From positions 1 to 44,840 of the forward strand of contig JACPAX010000040.1 of the NCBI GenBank assembly GCA_016180585.1: a stretch of 44,840 nucleotides of DNA, read 5' to 3'. Under the pieces are notes generated by a model that did no database searches, had not been told where the DNA came from, and saw only the letters and a list, made by a program, of their open reading frames with translations. Below, in pieces: positions 16,824 to 24,470 of the stretch (its first letter is position 1; every line of letters starts with the position of its first letter). Source of the stretch: Candidatus Omnitrophota bacterium. Its GTDB lineage: Bacteria; Omnitrophota; Gorgyraeia; 2-02-FULL-51-18. Made by a program: the position numbers and the translations under genes.

Positions 16824-16838
16824 AGAATTATGTTCCTG

Positions 16839-16884
16839 AGTTATACTAAGTTATATACACTTATATCATAAAACAGCTATAACT
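16839..16884. promoter_or_regulatory. AGTTATA repeats upstream of the AAA+ ATPase gene (possible operator)
   Basis: AGTTATA occurs twice in direct orientation (16839-16845, 16849-16855) and once inverted (16878-16884). TATATAACT- and ATATAAG-like words lie between them. The region is very AT-rich, contains candidate -10 words (TATGAT, TATAAG) on the minus strand, and fills most of the 107-base gap before the ATPase. Autoregulation is a guess. Confidence 0.35.
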
Positions 16885-16930
16885 AAAAATAAAGCCTATA
16901 ACGTCCCTGTTGTTTTCACAATTCAATTTT

Positions 16931-18278
16931 TTAAAACTGTCTCAAGTCGAGAATACGCCGGAGCTTTCTCTGGCCGTCGCGCAGGGCGCCTTTGGGGACG
17001 ATCTCGACGGCGATCGTCAGAAGACCCATCTCGTAGACGCGGAAGGCCTCGGTGAATTCCTTTTTTAATTTCGCGAGAATCCGCTCCCTCAGCTCGCCGT
17101 CCTCGCGGGCGGCCTCAAGCCGGAAAGTAATCGCGTCTTTTTTTCCGTCCTTGTCGACGGCGATCTGCCAGTCTCCCGCCCCTTCGATCCCGCTGAAAAT
17201 GGGCTCGAACATCCACGGCGCGATGTTGCCCATCGCGGTGACCGTCCACTCGTCCACGCGGCCTTTTAATTTTTCGATACGTCGTCCGGCCAACCAAGCG
17301 CCGGCGGGCCCTCGGCCTGGGTGACCATCGGCGGAAGGCGTTTCGATGAAACGCGTGAGGTCTCCCGAGCGGTAACGGACAAGCGGCATCACGCGGCGGT
17401 TGAGCGTGGTGTAGACGAGCTCGCCACGGCCTTTTTCGTCCCGGTTGATGATCTCAAAACGATTGTGAAATTCGTTAAGATGAAAACCGTCTTTGGCCAG
17501 CGATTCCATGCCGATCGCGCCGAAGGCCTCGGTCTGGCCGTAGCTTAAAAGGTAATCGGCCTTCCATACCTTCTCGATGTAACAGCGCGTCTCTTCCGTC
17601 GCGTTTTCCCCGCCGCCGATGAGAAGCTTGACGCCGGGCCAGGGCCCCCTTTCCTCGGCGATCTCGGAAAGCCTGAGAAGCCAGGAGGGGTCGCCGACAA
17701 TCACGGCGAGCTTGTAATCGGAAAGCCGCTCATAAAATTCTTTGGGATCCAGGCGCCCCGCCTCGACGTGAAAACAGCCAAGCGCCTCACAGGAAGCGAC
17801 AAGCACCGGGCCGGATACCCAGAACGAATAATCAAAAGCGCTCGCGACGCGGTCGGCGGGACGGACCCCCACCCCCCAGAGACCGACCGCCCCCGCCCAC
17901 CCGGCTTCTTTGATTTCCTGCCGGGAAAAATAAACGCGTTTGGTTTTTTTGGAGGTGGTGCCGGTCGTTTCGTAGGCGGTGTCCGGTTTTGTCCGGTTTT
18001 TGGCAGATAAACGCTTCGTGGTTTTGGCGAATGTCCTCGGCCGTCGTGAAAAAATTTCCCAGGTCCTCCGGGACCCGGACCCGGTCCGCGCGTATCCCGA
18101 TCTCGTCCCATTTCCTTTTATAGAACGGTGAATGCCGGTAGGCATAGCGGACCGTCTTCCTGAAATTTTCCTCCTACAGCCTCGCCAATACGCCCCGGGG
18201 GACTTTCGAGTAAAGAAAAAAACCCTTCTCGGCGGGTTTTCCGAACGGAATCCGGTTAATCAGCGAGATAATCGACAT
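16931..18278 (-). pseudogene. PaaK/CapK-like adenylate-forming ligase, broken by an amber codon and a 10-bp duplication
   Basis: Resembles phenylacetate-CoA ligase-type AMP-forming enzymes. From the ATG at 18278 the frame reads MSIISLINRIPFG. It hits an in-frame TAG at 18174-18176 (codon 35), where the flanking text ARL-stop-EENFRKTVRYAYRHSP shows continuous family similarity. It continues through SPFYKRKWDEIGI and is then shifted at 17981-18000. There GTCCGGTTTT is present twice in tandem. Deleting one copy restores FICQKPDTAYETTGTTS and leads into the AMP-binding motif (YETTGTTSKKTKR) and the rest of the enzyme (SYGQTEAFGAIG, VMPLVRYRSGDLTRF, KLKGRVDEW). The downstream 350 residues are intact and well conserved, so inactivation looks recent, or the lesions are assembly errors. 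It ends the polyketide-like cluster and would be its natural acid-activating enzyme. Confidence 0.85.
17981..18000. repeat. 10-bp tandem duplication causing the ligase frameshift
   Basis: GTCCGGTTTT is repeated exactly twice. Removing one unit joins the upstream and downstream ligase frames at the conserved FIC...YETTGTTS segment without loss of a residue. This makes the duplication the direct cause of the frameshift. Confidence 0.9.
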
Positions 18279-18283
18279 AAATT

Positions 18284-18440
18284 ATGTCATTGCGAGCGAA
18301 GCGCCTGCCCGCCTTCTTTGTGGCGGGAAGCAATCTATGCTTAACAAAGATTGTCCGCCATACCTCTTCGGCGGACTCGTCGGACGGACTCGCCGATGCT
18401 TTGTGGCGAGCTTCGTCGCTAATGCTCCTCGCAATAACAT
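18284..18440. repeat. MITE-like dispersed palindromic element between the aminotransferase and ligase genes
   Basis: The ends are near-perfect inverted repeats: ATGTCATTGCGAG (18284-18296) and CTCGCAATAACAT (18428-18440), 12 of 13 bases. Inside are smaller hairpins (for example around GCAATC...GATTGTC) and words such as GAGCGAAGCG and CTTTGTGGCGAGC. This matches the widespread GAGCGAAGCAATC-type noncoding repeat family (recalled, not searched). It exactly fills the space from the aminotransferase stop to the ligase start. Confidence 0.75.
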
Positions 18441-19820
18441 TCATTTTCCTTTTGCACAGCGCTTGAAGAGCGCTTCAAAAAGCTCGACCGCCAGATCCAT
18501 CTCGTCCTCGGTGATGTCAAACGCGGGCGCGATCGTAAACACATTTTTGTAATACCCGCCGACGTCGAGCACGAGCCCGAGTTTTCCCCGGGAGGTCGGG
18601 ATTCCCCCCCTCATGCCTTCGGCGAAAATCCGGTCGGCAAGCTCGCGATCGGGAGTATACCCGTCCGGCCGGCAGATTTCCATCCGAAGCGCCAAACCCA
18701 TCCCGTCGACGTGACCGATGACTTTGGGATGGCGTTTCTTGAGGGCCTTGAGCCGGTCTAAAAACTGTTTTCCTTTTTGCATCACGATCTTTTCATAATC
18801 GATTTCCTCGCAGAGCTTCATCACCTCGAGTCCGACCGCGGTGCCGAGCGTATTGGAGGAAAAGGTCGAATGAGTCGATCCGGGAGGAAACGCTTTGGGA
18901 TGGATGAGCTCTTCCCGGGCCCAGATGCCCGAAAGCGGGTTCAGACCGTTCGTCAGCGCCTTGCCGAACACGACGATATCGGGCCGGGTGTCAAACTGCG
19001 CGAGCGCCCAAAGCTTGCCGGCACGGTGGAAACCCATCTGGATCTCGTCATCGACGAGGAGGATTTTATGCCTCACGAGAATTTTCTTGAGAGCCGGGAA
19101 ATACTCTTTCGGCGGAATGACGTAGCCGCCGGTGCCCTGGATCGACTCGACATAAAAAGCGCCGTATTCGGCGACACCCGCCTTCGAATCCCAGACGCCG
19201 TTGTACTCGGTCTCAAAAAGTTTCTCGAACTGTTTCACGCAGTACATCCCGCAGTCGGGATACTTTTTCCCGTAGGTGCAACGGAAGCAGTAGGGATAGG
19301 GCACGAAATGCGCCTTGTCGGAAAAGTGCCCGTAGCGGCGGCGGTAGCGATAGCTCGACGTGATCGCCGAGGCGCCGAGCGTCCTCCCGTGATACCCGCC
19401 CATGAACGCAAAGACGAGATTTTTCCCCGTGTGGTTGCGCACGAGCTTCAGCGAGTCCTCGACGGCCTGGGAACCGCCGACGTTGAAATGCACCCGGCCT
19501 TTTTGCCCGAAAATCCGCTCCATGGACTTGGCGATCTTCTCGGCCAGCTCCACCTTCTCGCCGTGGAGGTACTGGCAGGCAAGCTGGGGCAGTTTATCGA
19601 TTTGTTTTTTGAGCGCGGCGCCCAGACGCGGATTGGCGTAGCCAAAGCTCGCGGCCGAGTACCACATCTGAAGGTCCAGATACTTCGCCCCTTTCCTGTC
19701 GGTGAGCCAGCTTCCCTCGCAGCGTTCGAAAAATTTGGGGGGTTCAAGATAATGCACCGTGTCGCCCCAGGAGCAGTATTTTTTTTCTTTCTTTAAAAGC
19801 GCCTTCTCAGAAACGTCCAT
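18441..19820 (-). CDS. Class III PLP-dependent aminotransferase
   Basis: 459 residues. Class III motifs: the phosphate-binding region FNVGGSQAVEDSLKLVR with GGYHGRTLG, the PLP-ring Asp in ILLVDDEIQMGFHRAGK, the Schiff-base lysine in VVFGKALTNGLNPLSG, and STHSTFSSNTLG from the partner subunit. A Cys-rich insert (CFRCTYGKKYPDCGMYC) interrupts the middle of the protein. Related enzymes act on omega-amino acids, acetylornithine or 4-aminobutyrate; the substrate here is unknown. Place in the cluster suggests amination of a pathway aldehyde or ketone, or supply of an amino-acid-type starter, which is inference. GAGGG precedes the ATG at 19820. It overlaps the HAD gene by 14 bases. Its stop abuts the MITE-like element. 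Confidence 0.85.
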   Translation of the reverse strand: MDVSEKALLKKEKKYCSWGDTVHYLEPPKFFERCEGSWLTDRKGAKYLDLQMWYSAASFGYANPRLGAALKKQIDKLPQLACQYLHGEKVELAEKIAKSMERIFGQKGRVHFNVGGSQAVEDSLKLVRNHTGKNLVFAFMGGYHGRTLGASAITSSYRYRRRYGHFSDKAHFVPYPYCFRCTYGKKYPDCGMYCVKQFEKLFETEYNGVWDSKAGVAEYGAFYVESIQGTGGYVIPPKEYFPALKKILVRHKILLVDDEIQMGFHRAGKLWALAQFDTRPDIVVFGKALTNGLNPLSGIWAREELIHPKAFPPGSTHSTFSSNTLGTAVGLEVMKLCEEIDYEKIVMQKGKQFLDRLKALKKRHPKVIGHVDGMGLALRMEICRPDGYTPDRELADRIFAEGMRGGIPTSRGKLGLVLDVGGYYKNVFTIAPAFDITEDEMDLAVELFEALFKRCAKGK

Positions 19821-20490
19821 AAGCCCTCTCTCGTGCCAGGTTTGACTCCAGCCACTCCAACACGTCGCCGAAAGTCGAATAGCTCTCGTGTGTGATTTTA
19901 TTTTCCTCGCAAAATTTCAGAAGCTTCCCCTTCGCGAAAGTCAGGTCGGCGGCCTTCGCCGCGAAGCGGTCCGACAGCCCGTCTCCGACGAAGATCACGC
20001 GGTCGCCGGGGCGGCGGTGGGCGTCGATCACGCGTGGTTTGCAGTTGGCGCAGCCATGCGCGCAAGGCGCGCCGTCGCCGGCAAAAACAGCGGCGGGTTT
20101 TTCCCCGCGCCATTCGAGGCGGTTACAAAAAACGGGGAGGTTTTCCAGAAATCCATCGCCGAGCCGGTGGCGGAGGATCTCATGGATCATGACGTCGAAG
20201 CCGTCGCTTACGACAACCGCCGGCGCCGAAAAAAGGGCGGCCATCTTCAGGAATGCCCGAAAATAAGGATCAATCTGTATTTCGAGGGAAAGCTTTTTTA
20301 AATCCTCGCGCGAGACCCGCATCAGGGCGATCTGCCTCGAGAGACATTCCCGCGAGCCGATCCTGCCCTCGGCCCAGTCTTTCTCCACGGACCGCCATTC
20401 TTCCGGGGCGAAGCGTTCGAGCATCAGGTCCACCACGTCGGCGGTCGTCACGGTGCCGTCAAAATCAACGAAGAACTTTATCGGAGTCAT
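19807..20490 (-). CDS. HAD-superfamily phosphatase, MtnX-like
   Basis: 227 residues. The nucleophile motif FFVDFDGTVT lies at the N-terminus, VVVSDGFD provides the motif II Ser, and VIFVGDGLSDRFAA gives motif III-IV acids. A cysteine cluster, CAHGCANCKPRVI, is typical of the MtnX-like branch (2-hydroxy-3-keto-5-methylthiopentenyl-1-phosphate phosphatase relatives). No methionine-salvage genes are nearby, so the substrate is probably different and linked to the surrounding lipid or polyketide genes. Start: MTPIKFFVDFDG at 20490 matches the family. The region upstream is a repeat array without a clear ribosome-binding site. It is translationally linked to the aminotransferase. Confidence 0.8.
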   Translation of the reverse strand: MTPIKFFVDFDGTVTTADVVDLMLERFAPEEWRSVEKDWAEGRIGSRECLSRQIALMRVSREDLKKLSLEIQIDPYFRAFLKMAALFSAPAVVVSDGFDVMIHEILRHRLGDGFLENLPVFCNRLEWRGEKPAAVFAGDGAPCAHGCANCKPRVIDAHRRPGDRVIFVGDGLSDRFAAKAADLTFAKGKLLKFCEENKITHESYSTFGDVLEWLESNLARERAYGRF

Positions 20491-20560
20491 AACCGCTCGA
20501 AGCAAGAGGCGTGGAGTATGAAACATGAAAACAAAGCGACAGCTTTCTTTGCCGCTTCCT

Positions 20561-20630
20561 GTCTCATGCTTCCTGCTTCATGTCTCATGCCTCATGTCTC
20601 ATGCTTCCTGCTTCATGTCTCATGCCTCAT
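20561..20630. repeat. Two perfect 35-bp tandem repeats covering the ketosynthase stop codon
   Basis: Two identical 35-bp units (20561-20595 and 20596-20630) are made of GTCTCATGCTTCCTGCTTCA-type words. A partial unit follows to 20634 and looser, partly complementary words lie back to about 20500. The ketosynthase stop (20613-20615) lies within the second unit, so its last residues (DMRHET) are repeat-encoded. The 20491-20560 flank holds no gene. Confidence 0.9.
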
Positions 20631-21896
20631 GTCTATGTTTTGGCCGCCGAAGCCGAATGAATTGCTGAGCACGGTGTCGACCGCCGCGCGGCGGGCGTGG
20701 TTGGGCACGTAATCCAGGTCGCAATTTTCGTCGGGCGTCCGATAGTTGATGGTCGGCGGGATGACCCCTTCGCGGATCGTCAACACGCTGGCCACCAGCT
20801 CGACCGCTCCCGCCGCGGCGATCATGTGCCCCAGCATGGACTTGATGGAGCTCATCGGAATGCGGCGCGCTGTTTCGCCGAACACTTCCTTCACCGCCTG
20901 CGTCTCGATCTGGTCGTTGAGCTGAGTGGAAGTCCCGTGCGCGTTGATGCAGTCCACGTTCTCCGGCCGAACGTTCGCATCCTCGAGCGCAAGGCGCATC
21001 GCGCGGACCGCGCCGCGGCCGGCCGGATGCGGATCGGTCAGCCGGAACGCGTCGGCCGTGCCGCCGTAGCCGGTCAGCTCCGCGTAGATCCTGGCGTCTC
21101 TTTTTTTCGCGTGCTCGAGCTCCTCAAGGATCACCACTCCGGCCCCTTCCGAGAGCACGAAACCGTCACGCGTCCGATCAAAAGGCCGCGAGGCGCGCTC
21201 CGGCGGATCGTTTTGCGTCGAGAGCGCCGTCAAAAGATTGAACCCGGCCACGCCGAGCGGATGGATCATGGAATGGCTGCCGCCGCTGATCATCACCTCC
21301 GCATGTCCCATCCGGATGACCTCGGCCGCCTCGCCGATCGCCTGGCTTGAGGCCGCGCAGGCCGTCAGGCAGTTGGACAAAAATCCTTTCGCGCCGAAGT
21401 AATGCGCCAGATGCCGGATGACCTGGCAGGGCTCCTGCTCGACAAGCGTCTCGGGATTCACCCGTCCGGCGCTTTCTCGAAAATAACCCCAGGCGTCTAC
21501 CGAGGAGTCTTCTTTGCGGATCGACCGGGAAACGATGGCGGCGTACTCGCCGAAATCGAATCCCCCGTCGCCGGCCCCCATGTAAATTCCGACGCGCCGC
21601 GAATCCATTTTTTTCCGGTCTATCCCCGCATCATCAAACGCCTCGCGGGCCGCCTCGAGCGCGAAGAGGCTGTTTCTCCCGAGCCTTTTGAAACCGGGGT
21701 CCGCCGAGGCCCAGCCGTCGGGACTGAGATGCTTCACTTCCCCGGCGATCTTGGTCGGAAAAGTGCCCGCGTCAAAGAGCGTGATCCTGCCGATGCCGGA
21801 CTTCCCCTCGCGCAGCGCGCGCCAGGTGTCCCCCACGTTGTTGCCCAGAGGGGTCACCGCCCCAAGCCCCGTGATCACGACACGCCGCGTCTTCAC
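20613..21896 (-). CDS. Beta-ketoacyl-ACP synthase, FabF type (KS-alpha)
   Basis: Condenses acyl thioesters with malonyl-ACP. The thiolase-fold catalytic triad is complete: Cys180 in LTACAASSQAIG, His in NAHGTSTQLND, and His in KSMLGHMIAAAG. The C-terminal SNSFGFGGQN is nearly the last family motif, after which the frame ends early in repeat sequence (DMRHET), where normal enzymes have about six more conserved residues. The GTG at 21896 is chosen: GGAGGG lies about eight bases upstream and the GTGA overlap couples it to the preceding gene. Adjacent to a catalytically dead homologue, it probably forms a KS-alpha/KS-beta heterodimer as in type II polyketide, aryl polyene or ladderane systems, though a stand-alone fatty-acid role cannot be excluded. 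Confidence 0.88.
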   Translation of the reverse strand: MKTRRVVITGLGAVTPLGNNVGDTWRALREGKSGIGRITLFDAGTFPTKIAGEVKHLSPDGWASADPGFKRLGRNSLFALEAAREAFDDAGIDRKKMDSRRVGIYMGAGDGGFDFGEYAAIVSRSIRKEDSSVDAWGYFRESAGRVNPETLVEQEPCQVIRHLAHYFGAKGFLSNCLTACAASSQAIGEAAEVIRMGHAEVMISGGSHSMIHPLGVAGFNLLTALSTQNDPPERASRPFDRTRDGFVLSEGAGVVILEELEHAKKRDARIYAELTGYGGTADAFRLTDPHPAGRGAVRAMRLALEDANVRPENVDCINAHGTSTQLNDQIETQAVKEVFGETARRIPMSSIKSMLGHMIAAAGAVELVASVLTIREGVIPPTINYRTPDENCDLDYVPNHARRAAVDTVLSNSFGFGGQNIDMRHET

Positions 21897-23155
21897 CGCG
21901 TGTCCCTCCACGCCTTTGTGATCAGCGAGGCGCTGTGGCCGTTGAGCCCGCAGGCGTTTGTCATCGCAAAACGGATGTCCCCCGCTTTTGGCTCCGCCAA
22001 CAGGCGGAATCCCAGCGGCACGCGCGGTCTCTTGAAATTCAATGTCGGCGGGATGATCTGGTTTTTTAAAGCGTAGGAAGAAACGATCACGTCCAAGGCG
22101 CCGGAGGCAAAACCCGTAAAGCCAGTCACGGGCTTTGAGGCGCTCACGACGAGGCGTCGGCCGGCGCCGTTAAAGATCCCTTGAATCGCCAGAATTTCGC
22201 GCAGGTCCTCTTCCGGCAGGCCGATGCCCGAGGCCTGGAGATACCCCAGGCGGTCGGGCCTGATCCCCGCCTCGCCAAGAGCGGCCTGCATCGCCTCCCC
22301 GAGCCCCGTGTCGGAGGAAGAACCGAACCCCACGACTTCGGCGATGATCGAAGCGCCCCTTTTTCGCGCGTGTTCCAGCTCTTCCAACACGAGGAAACCG
22401 GCGCCTTCTCCGACGACAAATCCATCGGCGCCGGCGTCAAACGGCCGGTAAGCGGCCTTCGGGTTCTCGGAGGCCGATTCGGAGAGCACCCCAAGCACTT
22501 GGTACTCCGATAAACCGACCGGATTGACTTTGGATTCGGCGCCGCCGGCAAGAAGCAGGTCCGCGTCCCCGCGCTCGAGAATGCGGAAGGCCTCGCCGAT
22601 GGCCTGAAGCCCCGAGGTCGCGCCGGTCGTGATCGTGTTGTTCATCCCCTGGAAATTGAGAAGAATGGAAATATGACAGGCCGGCATGTTCGGAAGATAT
22701 TTCAAAAGCCAAAGGGGAAAAAGCGAGGGGATCCCTTCTTCGCCGAAGCGTCTCAGGTCCAGCCGGCCGGCGCCGTCCAAAGAATTTCCGATGCTGACGG
22801 CGAGTTCCTCGATCTCATGATTCAGGACGCCGGCGCCGACGATGACGCCGCACCGCTCCGGGTCCAGGCCGGGTCCAAGACGGGCGTCTTTGGCCGCGAG
22901 CGCGGCGCCGGCCACCGCAAACTGGATGTCCCGGGCCATGACCTTCAGCGTTTTTTTCTGGCTGACAAATCTTTCCGCGTCAAAATCAGGCACTCGCGCG
23001 GCAGCCAGCCCTCCCGCGGCGGCCGCACCGTTCCCGTCCAAAGAAACACGCCCTATTCCCGAATCGCCGCGCACGACGGCCTGCCAAAGCGCCTCGGCTC
23101 CTTCACCGGTCGCCGTAAGCGCCCCCGCGCCGGTGATCACGACTCTCTTTCTCAA
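21893..23155 (-). CDS. Ketosynthase-like chain-length-factor protein (KS-beta), catalytic residues lost
   Basis: 420 residues, homologous along its length to the neighbouring ketosynthase (MRKRVVITGAGALT, PFDAGADGFVVGEGAGFLVLEELEHARKR). All three catalytic positions are changed. The nucleophile region reads TTGATSGLQAIG (Cys to Ala179), the first His position reads LQASGIG (His to Ser), and the second reads KPVTGFTGFASG (His to Phe). This is the pattern of chain length factors, which pair with an active KS and set product length. The start is TTG at 23155, overlapping the previous stop as TTGA. An alternative is a degenerate duplicate, but the frame is intact and tightly coupled on both sides, which argues for function. 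Confidence 0.85.
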   Translation of the reverse strand: MRKRVVITGAGALTATGEGAEALWQAVVRGDSGIGRVSLDGNGAAAAGGLAAARVPDFDAERFVSQKKTLKVMARDIQFAVAGAALAAKDARLGPGLDPERCGVIVGAGVLNHEIEELAVSIGNSLDGAGRLDLRRFGEEGIPSLFPLWLLKYLPNMPACHISILLNFQGMNNTITTGATSGLQAIGEAFRILERGDADLLLAGGAESKVNPVGLSEYQVLGVLSESASENPKAAYRPFDAGADGFVVGEGAGFLVLEELEHARKRGASIIAEVVGFGSSSDTGLGEAMQAALGEAGIRPDRLGYLQASGIGLPEEDLREILAIQGIFNGAGRRLVVSASKPVTGFTGFASGALDVIVSSYALKNQIIPPTLNFKRPRVPLGFRLLAEPKAGDIRFAMTNACGLNGHSASLITKAWRDTR

Positions 23156-23622
23156 GGCCTGGCCCCCGCCACCCCGTAGATGTCAAACTCTTTCAGAAAA
23201 TGCTCGCTAAAAACGATCCGTTTCCCCACACCGCCGTCGAGCGAGTCCATCGTGACCAAAAGAATCTCGGCCTCCGCGACGGGCGTGCCGCCTTCCCGGA
23301 CTACGCCGGTGATCATGGCGCCCTCTTCTTTTTCATCGGCCACTCTGGCCTCGACCAAGAACGCGCAGGGAGGCGCCACCGGCCTGAAAAACCGCGACTG
23401 GTTGACTTTCGCCAGGATCACCTCTTTTTTGAAATCAAAACCCAGGCCATACAAAACGCCGCCGGCCTGGGCGATCATCTCGATAAAAAGCACCTCGGGG
23501 ACAAGCGGACGGGCGGGGAGATGGTCCTTGAAGAAATCCTCGCGGCCTGAAAAAGACTTGGAGGCCCTCGCCAAATCGCCGCGCCTCAATACCTCAAACC
23601 GGTCTAGGAGATCCCAACGCAT
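23152..23622 (-). CDS. Hotdog-fold 3-hydroxyacyl-ACP dehydratase-like protein (FabZ/FabA type)
   Basis: 156 residues. The FabZ-like motif FFKDHLPARPLVPEVLFIEMIAQAGG carries the catalytic His (DHLP), and the helix positions of the usual acidic residue follow it. The usual PGVL is PEVL here. The later strand VNQSRFFRPVAP is also FabZ-like. It probably dehydrates 3-hydroxyacyl intermediates made by the cluster's KS and ketoreductase. Two such hotdog genes in one cluster recall aryl polyene clusters (ApeI and ApeP). The start at 23622 overlaps the upstream holo-ACP synthase by 19 bases. Confidence 0.8.
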   Translation of the reverse strand: MRWDLLDRFEVLRRGDLARASKSFSGREDFFKDHLPARPLVPEVLFIEMIAQAGGVLYGLGFDFKKEVILAKVNQSRFFRPVAPPCAFLVEARVADEKEEGAMITGVVREGGTPVAEAEILLVTMDSLDGGVGKRIVFSEHFLKEFDIYGVAGARP

Positions 23623-24029
23623 CGGGCCACCACGTACCTTTCGCCGCGCACAAAGGAAATCTCAAGCGTCTTCGGACGGGAACGGCCCTCCCGCACCCGG
23701 CAACCAAAAATCCCGCGGCGTTGGGGGACCACCCGGATCCGGTCGAAGAGCGCGGGTCCCATCGCCGGCCGCCGGACCGCTTTAAACACCGCCTCTTTGG
23801 CGGCCAGGACCCTCGCCAGATTCACCGGGGGGTCCTCCCCGCGGCGGATATATTCCGCCTCTTCTGGACTGAAAAAAGAACGCAGGCGCTTTTTATGATT
23901 TCGGTAAAAAACCCGCGCTTTTTTTATTTCTACGAGGTCAATTCCCAAAAGAGAAAAACGCCCGCCTACCACTGCGTCAGCGGACGTCCGTCGACGATTT
24001 AGTGATGGACGTGGGGGCCGGGAAGCCAT
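23604..24029 (-). CDS. Holo-ACP synthase (AcpS-type phosphopantetheinyl transferase)
   Basis: Transfers 4'-phosphopantetheine from CoA to ACP. The two Mg-binding AcpS motifs are present: GIDLVEI and VLAAKEAVFKA, with FFSPEEAEYI between them. Length from the first motif is about 113 residues, normal for AcpS. The proposed ATG at 24029 gives an unusual Arg/Ser-rich 28-residue extension; a GTG at 23972 or a TTG at 23948 would give a standard N-terminus. It lies 15 bases after the ACP stop, so it is probably dedicated to that ACP. Whether the organism has another general AcpS cannot be seen. Confidence 0.85.
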   Translation of the reverse strand: MASRPPRPSLNRRRTSADAVVGGRFSLLGIDLVEIKKARVFYRNHKKRLRSFFSPEEAEYIRRGEDPPVNLARVLAAKEAVFKAVRRPAMGPALFDRIRVVPQRRGIFGCRVREGRSRPKTLEISFVRGERYVVARCVGIS

Positions 24030-24044
24030 TACTCGACCGCTTGT

Positions 24045-24443
24045 CTACGGCTTGACCATCGCCAGTTTCTCGGAGAGATAATCCACGATCATGCCGACCG
24101 TGAACACTTCGCCCAAATCGGCGACGAGAGGATTCTTTGAAAACGTTTCCCAGTCGGCGCTGGGGATCGCCTGGCGGAGCGCGAGAATTCCTTCGGAGGT
24201 CACGCGACCGTCCTTGACGAAACGCGCGTCGGTCAGAATCTTTTCGGGAAAGAGTTCGCCTTTGGGGATTTTGATTTTAAAAGTTTTTTCGAGACGGAAC
24301 ACGATGTCCAGAAAATCGATGGATTCGGCGCCCAGATCCTTGATGAGGGAGGAACCGGGATGGATTTGGCGATCGTCCACTTTCAGGGCCTGCGAAATCA
24401 CCGCCATCACGCCTTTGACAATTTCATTTTTATCCTGTGTCAC
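24045..24443 (-). CDS. Acyl carrier protein, long form
   Basis: 132 residues, against about 80 for standard ACPs. The phosphopantetheine Ser41 is in DLGAESIDFLDIVFRLEKTF. After helix II the protein has a 40-50-residue insertion (KIPKGELFPEKILTDARFVKDGRV...) before the closing helix (FTVGMIVDYLSEKLA). Such long ACPs are recalled from specialised-lipid clusters of other Gram-negative lineages. The start GTG at 24443 has AAGGAG 13 bases upstream, a long spacing, so the start is uncertain by a few codons. It is the only ACP in the cluster and is followed at once by its probable activating enzyme. Confidence 0.88.
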   Translation of the reverse strand: MTQDKNEIVKGVMAVISQALKVDDRQIHPGSSLIKDLGAESIDFLDIVFRLEKTFKIKIPKGELFPEKILTDARFVKDGRVTSEGILALRQAIPSADWETFSKNPLVADLGEVFTVGMIVDYLSEKLAMVKP

Positions 24444-24470
24444 TTTGAATGCCTACTCCTTATATTGTAT

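Noticed and set aside
18174..18176. TAG read as an amino acid (recoded stop) in the ligase
   Set aside because: TAG is used as an ordinary terminal stop by the genes ending at 41797 and 43735, and the ligase carries an independent frameshift. A pseudogene or assembly error is simpler.
18216..18240. Terminator-like hairpin (AAAACCC...GGGTTTT plus Ts, minus strand)
   Set aside because: It lies within the N-terminal coding part of the ligase pseudogene in the conserved frame, so it may be fortuitous. It might still reduce transcription of the ligase.
18441..19820. Ornithine/acetylornithine aminotransferase assignment
   Set aside because: Class III motifs are clear, but the Cys-rich insert and lack of arginine or lysine pathway neighbours do not support a specific substrate.
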